Shown here piece after piece: positions 58,960 to 64,000 of a stretch of 64,000 nucleotides of DNA. The notes beneath the pieces are model-generated. The model saw nothing but the letters and a program-made list of their open reading frames with translations, ran no database searches and had not been told where the DNA came from. The position numbers and the translations under genes were made by a program. Where the stretch lies: contig NZ_LMTI01000001.1 of assembly GCF_001510665.1 (NCBI RefSeq), positions 623,402 through 687,401 on the forward strand. The letters are read 5' to 3'. Position 1 is the stretch's first letter, and each line of letters starts with the position of its first letter. Origin of the DNA: Bacillus sp. FJAT-27445. GTDB lineage: Bacteria; Bacillota; Bacilli; Bacillales; Cytobacillaceae.

Positions 58960-61900
58960 TTGAGACACCTCATTGACTTTTCGCTAAAAAACAAGTTTGC
59001 CATCTGGCTGCTCACGATAATGATCGTTGCAGCAGGTATTTACTCAGGGATAAGAATGAAGCTCGAAACCCTGCCGGATATTACAATACCCGTAATAACA
59101 GTGACAACCATCCTTCCAGGTGCCTCACCTGAAGAAGTTGCCACAAAGTTATCAGAGCCTATGGAAAAGCGCATCCAAAACTTGGACGGCGTAAAAAATG
59201 TAAGTTCAAGCTCATTTCAAAATGCCAGCTCACTTCAAATTGAATACAGCTACAAAAAGGACATGGAAGAAGCGAAACGTGAAGCAGATGAGGCTTTAAG
59301 CGACTTTCAGCTTCCCGAGGGGGCAGGAGATCCTGAAATTTCACGGATATCCTTTAATTCCTTCCCAATTATTGCAATGAGTGTATCAGACGAAAGCGAG
59401 TCTTTGGCTGGCCTGACAAAGGAAGTGGAAGGTGAACTCGTCCCAGCGCTTGAAGGCCTTGAGGGAGTCGCCTCCGTGCAAATTTCGGGCCAGAACATCG
59501 AGGAAGGGCAGCTCATTTTTAAAAAGGACAAGCTTGCCCAATACGGCCTTACAGAAGAAACGGTCAGGAATATCCTTAAAGGGTCCGCTATTTCCATGCC
59601 GTTGGGATTGTATACCCTTGGTGAAACGCAAAAATCAATCCTTGTAGACGGCCAGATTACGACACTTGAAGATTTAAAGAGTGTAAAGATTCCAGTCATT
59701 CCTTCGGCGCACGGTGAAGCCGGCCAAGCTGGTTTAGGGCAAGGAGCAAAGGGAGATCCTTCTTCCGCCCAAAACCCTTCCAGTCCGCAAATGCAGCCAG
59801 CTGCTACAGGGACAGGTAATGGACAACAGCCGCAGGCCGTCCCTCCGACAACAGGTGGGCAGCCCCAACAGCAAGCGGGACAGGTAATCGCAAATCCGCT
59901 GCTGGCAGGGCTTCCAACGGTTGAGCTTCAGGATATTGCCGACATAAAAATCATCGGCAGGGCAGAATCCATTTCCAGAACGAACGGAAAGGAATCGATT
60001 GGCCTCCAGGTTGTAAAGGCTCCCGAAGCGAATACAGTAGAAGTAGCCAATGCTGTGAAGGATGAATTGAAAAATTTCAAAAAAGAGTGGAAGTCGGCCG
60101 AATTTACAATCACCTTTGACCAGGGAACGCCGATAGAGGAATCCGTCAAAACCATGCTCAATAAAGCATTGTTCGGTGCATTGTTTGCGGTTGTAATCAT
60201 TCTTTTGTTCCTGCGCAGTTTTAAATCAACTGTTATCAGCGTCATCTCGATTCCACTTTCCCTGCTGATTGCCATCCTTGCACTGAAGCAAATGGACATC
60301 ACGCTAAATATTATGACGCTTGGGGCGATGACGGTTGCCATTGGAAGGGTTATCGACGATTCCATCGTTGTCATTGAAAATATTTATAGAAGGATGTCGT
60401 TAAAGACTGAGCGGCTAAAAGGGAAGGAACTTATCAAATCGGCAACGCTGGAAATGTTCATACCGATTTTGTCTTCGACGATTGTTACCGTAGCCGTGTT
60501 CCTTCCACTCGGATTTGTCGAGGGGCAGATCGGCGAGTTATTCCTGCCATTTGCACTAACAATCGTGTTTGCCCTTATGGCTTCATTGCTTGTAGCGGTA
60601 ACTTTGGTGCCAATGCTTGCAAATACACTTTTCAAAAAAGGTATTGGGATTAAACATAGCGAAGGAAGTCCGGGAAGGCTGGCCGGAACCTATAGGAAAA
60701 TTTTAGAGTGGTCCCTTAACCATAAATTGGCCACTTTTGGCCTTGCTGTACTACTCTTGGCGGGAAGCTTCTTTCTCGTACCAATAATTGGCGTCAGCTT
60801 TATTCCTTCCGAGGAAGAAAAAATGGCCATCATAACCTTTAATCCCGCTCCGGGGCAAACACTTGATCAGGTTGCCGATACGGCAGCCAAAGCCGATGAT
60901 TTCCTTCTCGACAGGAAAAATGTGCAAACTGTCCAATATTCAGCTGGAGGAAGAAACCCCATGAACCCGGGCGCATCCAGCCAAGCTATGTTTTTTATAA
61001 AATACGACAATGACACTGAAGACTTTGAAAATGAAAAAGAAAAGGTTGTCGCTGCCCTCCAAGAACGGACAGCTAAAGGTGAATGGGCGACCCAGGACTT
61101 CTCAGGTGCTGGAGCAAGCAATGGCGTTACTTATTATGTATATGGAGAAAACCTTAAGCAGCTCGAACCGATTGTCGGCAAAATCGAAACAATCATGAAA
61201 GGCCATTCCTCATTAAAGAATGTTGAGACAAGCATTTCATCATCCTATGAGGAATATGCTCTCAAAGTGGACCAGGACAAGGCAAGCAAGTTAGGCTTGA
61301 CTGCAGGCCAGGTGGGTATGGCTTTGATGCAGGAGAGAGAACGGCCGGTCGCAGCGACGATTAAAAAAGACGGCAGGGACATCATGGTATATGTTCAGTC
61401 GGAAAAAAAGGCGTTTAACGATATCGATGATGTCACAAACCAAACAATTGCATCCCCCCTTGGGATGGATGTAAAAATCTCGGATTTAGTAACGGTTGAA
61501 AAAGGGAAGACTTCAGACACTGTCCAAAGGCGGAACGGAAAATTATATGTGTCTGTCAGTGGAGAACTGAAAACGAAGGACGTGGCGAAGGTTTCTGCTG
61601 ATATACAGGAGAAGGTGGATAAAATTGACCTTCCATCACAAGTGGAGATTAAATTGGGCGGAGTAACAGAGGATATTAAGGAATCCTTCACTCAGCTTGG
61701 GATTGCCATGCTTGCCGCGATTGCCATCGTTTACTTTATACTAGTTTTAACTTTCGGAGGTGCTCTCGCGCCATTTGCAATTTTATTCTCATTGCCATTC
61801 AGCATTATCGGCGGGTTGGTTGCGCTTCTAATTGCGAAAGAAACCATTTCGATTTCCTCCATGATTGGCGCGCTTATGCTGATTGGGATTGTCGTAACGA

Positions 61901-62190
61901 ACGCAATCGTCCTAATCGACCGGGTGATCAATAAGGAAAAGGAAGGGTATTCAGTGCGTGAGGCGCTGCTTGAAGCAGGTGTTACCCGGCTTCGTCCGAT
62001 TTTAATGACAGCAATTGCTACAATTGGAGCATTAATTCCGCTAGCGCTTGGTGTTGAAGGAAGCGGCGTAATTTCAAGGGGACTTGGCGTCACCGTAATC
62101 GGCGGTCTTACAAGTTCAACCTTGCTAACACTCGTTATTGTTCCAATCGTGTATGAAGCATTAAAAAGGCCGGGGAGAAAGAAAGCGTAA
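58960..62190 (+). CDS. RND family efflux transporter (SwrC/YerP-like)
   Basis: Proton-driven pump of 1076 aa. TM1 at 14-30, then a first periplasm-like loop (NLDGVKNVSSSSFQNASSLQ), TM segments with the essential Asp pair in AIGRVIDDSIVVIENIYRR near 460-480, a second loop and a C-terminal membrane region. The single-chain form is typical of Firmicutes; B. subtilis SwrC exports surfactin and antibiotics. Residues 249-307 are a low-complexity Gln/Pro/Gly linker unlike the rest. TTG 58960 lies after GAAAGGAAG; no ATG is available upstream. No adaptor or outer-membrane partner, as expected. Confidence 0.92.
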   Translation: MRHLIDFSLKNKFAIWLLTIMIVAAGIYSGIRMKLETLPDITIPVITVTTILPGASPEEVATKLSEPMEKRIQNLDGVKNVSSSSFQNASSLQIEYSYKKDMEEAKREADEALSDFQLPEGAGDPEISRISFNSFPIIAMSVSDESESLAGLTKEVEGELVPALEGLEGVASVQISGQNIEEGQLIFKKDKLAQYGLTEETVRNILKGSAISMPLGLYTLGETQKSILVDGQITTLEDLKSVKIPVIPSAHGEAGQAGLGQGAKGDPSSAQNPSSPQMQPAATGTGNGQQPQAVPPTTGGQPQQQAGQVIANPLLAGLPTVELQDIADIKIIGRAESISRTNGKESIGLQVVKAPEANTVEVANAVKDELKNFKKEWKSAEFTITFDQGTPIEESVKTMLNKALFGALFAVVIILLFLRSFKSTVISVISIPLSLLIAILALKQMDITLNIMTLGAMTVAIGRVIDDSIVVIENIYRRMSLKTERLKGKELIKSATLEMFIPILSSTIVTVAVFLPLGFVEGQIGELFLPFALTIVFALMASLLVAVTLVPMLANTLFKKGIGIKHSEGSPGRLAGTYRKILEWSLNHKLATFGLAVLLLAGSFFLVPIIGVSFIPSEEEKMAIITFNPAPGQTLDQVADTAAKADDFLLDRKNVQTVQYSAGGRNPMNPGASSQAMFFIKYDNDTEDFENEKEKVVAALQERTAKGEWATQDFSGAGASNGVTYYVYGENLKQLEPIVGKIETIMKGHSSLKNVETSISSSYEEYALKVDQDKASKLGLTAGQVGMALMQERERPVAATIKKDGRDIMVYVQSEKKAFNDIDDVTNQTIASPLGMDVKISDLVTVEKGKTSDTVQRRNGKLYVSVSGELKTKDVAKVSADIQEKVDKIDLPSQVEIKLGGVTEDIKESFTQLGIAMLAAIAIVYFILVLTFGGALAPFAILFSLPFSIIGGLVALLIAKETISISSMIGALMLIGIVVTNAIVLIDRVINKEKEGYSVREALLEAGVTRLRPILMTAIATIGALIPLALGVEGSGVISRGLGVTVIGGLTSSTLLTLVIVPIVYEALKRPGRKKA

Positions 62191-62287
62191 ATACATGCAA
62201 TTCCAACCTATTTAACAATGCTTCCTACCCGATGTAAAAAAATCCTTGACTGGACTTGATTGGTTTTCTAAAATAATACTATAGTCC

Positions 62288-62399
62288 TTAAAGGGGAGTA
62301 GCAGGACAGCAAAGTCGTCATGACGGGATGAATCCCCGGCTTTGCTGGCAACGTATCGTTGTAAGCGAGACCTTTACCGATAACCGGTAAAGGTCTTTT
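62288..62399 (+). promoter_or_regulatory. yybP-ykoY manganese riboswitch with terminator
   Basis: AAAGGGGAGTAGC (62290 on), AATCCCCGGCTTTGCTGGCA (62331-62350) and GTAAGCGAGACC (62361-62372) form the conserved aptamer. It ends in a perfect 11-bp terminator stem GACCTTTACCG/CGGTAAAGGTC (62369-62395) followed by TTTTG. Mn2+ binding would favour read-through by sequestering the left arm. The controlled genes are DUF1232 and TerC, as at B. subtilis ykoY. Confidence 0.9.
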
Positions 62400-62502
62400 G
62401 TTTTTCTAAACGCCTGGAAATAAATGTACTTTTACCCATGGCTTTAAAAGGGAAAAGTTAAAGACATCCCTTTACCTAGACCAATACCTTTGAGGTGAAA
62501 AG

Positions 62503-62784
62503 ATGAAGAGATTTTGGAAGCGAATCAAGTTGGTTTTTACTATTAAAAAGTTTGGCCCGTTCCTGCTGGATTTTTTTAAATCTGATAAAGTCCCAGTAAA
62601 AAGGAAGTTTTTATCCGTCGCCTTTTTTGCAGGTTACCTTCTATTCCCTTTTGATGCAATCCCGGATTTTTTCTCATTTTTTGGACTGCTTGATGACCTT
62701 GGCGTCCTGCTGCTGGTCCTGCAGCAAATCATCAAGCTTGCTCCCGATTCATTAAGGAAGAAGCACGGGCTCGGGTTGGAATAG
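62503..62784 (+). CDS. DUF1232 (YkvA-like) membrane protein
   Basis: A 93-aa protein with the DUF1232 core PVKRKFLSVAFFAGYLLFPFDAIPDF (positions 31-56) and two hydrophobic segments. Family function unknown. It lies about 100 bp after the Mn2+ riboswitch terminator and 45 bp before the TerC gene, so it is within the Mn-responsive transcript. Confidence 0.88.
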   Translation: MKRFWKRIKLVFTIKKFGPFLLDFFKSDKVPVKRKFLSVAFFAGYLLFPFDAIPDFFSFFGLLDDLGVLLLVLQQIIKLAPDSLRKKHGLGLE

Positions 62785-62829
62785 TATTTAGGCTCACCGT
62801 AAATAATATCTTTATGGAGTGATAATGGA

Positions 62830-63501
62830 ATGGAGTTATTTTCAGCGGAATTTTGGTCAGCACTTTTTTCCCTAATCATCATCGACCTGGTACTTGCAGG
62901 CGATAATGCAATTGTAATAGGGCTTGCAGCAAGAAAACTTCCCAAAAACCAACAAAAGAAGGCAATCATATGGGGGACGGTTGGCGCCATCGTCATTCGC
63001 GCTACAGCAACCGTCCTTGTGGTAAAACTGCTGATGATTCCGGGCCTCCGCCTAATAGGGGGAATCTTGCTTGTATGGATTGCTTACAAGCTCCTCACTG
63101 AGGAAAGCGAGCATGACATCAAGGCTGGAGCAAACTTCTGGGGTGCGATTAAAACAATTATCGTTGCCGACGCACTAATGGGACTCGATAACGTCTTGGC
63201 AGTAGCGGGTGCCGCAAATGGCCATACGCTATTGGTCATACTTGGGCTGCTTATATCGATTCCGATTGTAGTTTGGGGAAGCACAATTATCCTAAAATGG
63301 ATGGAGCGTTTCCCAATCATCATTACATTCGGAGCAGGAGTTCTTGCCTTTACAGCAGCAAGAATGATAACGGAAGAAAACTTCCTTGCAGGCTTTTTCC
63401 ATGACAACTTTTTCATTAAATGGGCATTTGTTGGATTGGTGGTTATTGGAGTCCTCCTTGCCGGGAAGCTTAAGCAACGAAAGCTTGCGGAACAGCATTA
63501 A
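62830..63501 (+). CDS. TerC family membrane protein (YkoY-like)
   Basis: A 223-aa protein with seven hydrophobic helices. LIIIDLVLAGDNAIVIGLA (residues 16-34) and IIVADALMGLDNVLAVAGA (112-130) carry the paired DN motifs of TerC proteins. Family members controlled by the same riboswitch are thought to export Mn2+ or to supply it to secreted enzymes. The start ATG 62830 has TGGAGTGA upstream. Riboswitch context supports a manganese role; MntR is at 21.6 kb. Confidence 0.93.
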   Translation: MELFSAEFWSALFSLIIIDLVLAGDNAIVIGLAARKLPKNQQKKAIIWGTVGAIVIRATATVLVVKLLMIPGLRLIGGILLVWIAYKLLTEESEHDIKAGANFWGAIKTIIVADALMGLDNVLAVAGAANGHTLLVILGLLISIPIVVWGSTIILKWMERFPIIITFGAGVLAFTAARMITEENFLAGFFHDNFFIKWAFVGLVVIGVLLAGKLKQRKLAEQH

Positions 63502-63508
63502 TTATTTT

Positions 63509-63537
63509 GGGGCTCCTAGTAGTAGGGGGCCCTTTAT
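63509..63537 (+). terminator. Terminator after the terC gene
   Basis: GGGGCTCC/GGGGGCCC stem (one wobble) with an 8-nt loop. Confidence 0.65.
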
Positions 63538-63572
63538 TAAAAATCTGAGATTTGGCTATGTTAAATTTGGCT

Positions 63573-63699
63573 GTTGATTTCCACTACGGGCACACGCTTT
63601 CCGCGGGGCGTCAGTGGAGCCTCCTCGGCGCTAGCGCCTGTGGGGTCTCCACCTTGCCGCTACATCCCGCAGGAGTCGGTACCCTCCGCTCCAATCAAC
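63573..63699 (+). repeat. Intact inner palindrome of element A
   Basis: Runs from GTTGATTTCC to CCAATCAAC, 127 bp, with GGGCGTCAGTGGAGCCTCC and CCCGCAGGAGTCGG. Matches the A-type sequence at 45790-46039 except for the inserted 122 bp there. The left outer end (GGTTCTTCACC) is missing. Confidence 0.85.
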
Positions 63700-63819
63700 A
63701 TAAAAGTTAGGCATATTAATCATAAACCAGCACTTATGGGGAAGAACCAGGTTAACAATCAACATAAAAGTTAGGCATATTAATCATAAACCAGCACTTA
63801 TGGGGAAGAACCAGGTTAA
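63692..63819 (+). repeat. Exact 64-bp tandem duplication at the right end of element A
   Basis: Two identical units, 63692-63755 and 63756-63819, each starting CAATCAACATAAAAG and ending GAAGAACCAGGTTAA. The unit covers the right outer end of the element plus 7 bp of flank. Confidence 0.95.
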
Positions 63820-63927
63820 ATTAAACTTAAGAATTATTTTCAATTGCTTGCATTCATTGGCTTGATTTTTAGTCATGATGGCAGGTTACCCCGTATATAG
63901 TATCCTTTATATAAAGGAAAAATTTCA

Positions 63928-64000
63928 GTTGATTGAAATGGAGGGTGGCGACTCCTCGAAAATGCTACCGCATTTCCTTCGTGCAAAGCTTATTCGGGGA
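63928..64000 (+). repeat. Partial repeat resembling element A, cut by the window end
   Basis: GTTGATTG at 63928 followed by GGAGGGTGGCGACTCCTCG resembles the right-hand half of element A read in the other orientation (rc of its CTCCGCTCCAATCAAC end). It runs out of the window. Confidence 0.4.

Overview
The window looks like chromosomal DNA of a spore-forming, Gram-positive Bacillaceae bacterium. The support is a RacA-type chromosome-anchoring protein, an H-type small acid-soluble spore protein, a SplA-like regulator, a sporulation-type PAS histidine kinase, a YkuD L,D-transpeptidase, an LtaS lipoteichoic acid synthase, stressosome-like STAS proteins, GGAGG-type ribosome binding sites and many short Rho-independent terminators. 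Genus cannot be fixed from sequence alone. No rRNA operon, CRISPR array, prophage or complete insertion sequence is visible. There is one tRNA gene (Arg, anticodon CCT).

Layout. 0-8 kb: endonuclease IV (nfo), a NERD nuclease-like protein, a GNAT, UppP, small membrane proteins, a helicase-loader-like protein and an RsbR-like protein. 8-12 kb: a frameshifted small gene, VanZ, a PadR-HAAS operon, and a large membrane protein that shares an upstream box with padR. 12-21 kb: luciferase-like oxidoreductase, two MerR-headed coiled-coil proteins (RacA and a DUF3967-like one), ferritin-like protein, L,D-transpeptidase, sensor kinase, DoxX, phosphodiesterase, and a thermonuclease-like lipoprotein. 21-27 kb: MntR, an M6 secreted metalloprotease, a nitronate monooxygenase-like protein and an acidic protein. 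27-36 kb: an SDR / QueA-paralogue / VOC operon, YitT, DMT exporter, SDR, CBS protein, metallophosphoesterase and SplA. 36-46 kb: tRNA-Arg with repeated 5' fragments, YitT, azoreductase, a divergent PAS-STAS pair, AlaX, an AIM24-like protein, a DEDDh exonuclease and SspH. 46-64 kb: a nested mobile element, MFS, LtaS, a nuclease-XPD helicase fusion, MBL hydrolase, M20 dipeptidase, an 1151-residue membrane protein, an RND pump, and a yybP-ykoY (Mn2+) riboswitch ahead of DUF1232 and TerC genes.

The most unusual non-coding content is (1) three intergenic arrays with a nearly exact 21-bp period but different unit sequences, (2) a second class of 51-52 bp palindromic intergenic repeats, and (3) a 333-bp element with inverted ends and an 8-bp target duplication whose palindrome is split at its apex by a second repeat. 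The most unusual coding content is the operon carrying a diverged QueA paralogue. Most genes are ordinary Bacillaceae accessory or housekeeping genes; manganese handling is represented twice (MntR and the TerC riboswitch operon). Several genuine small genes (44-59 aa) are recorded that rest on strong ribosome binding sites and family resemblance.
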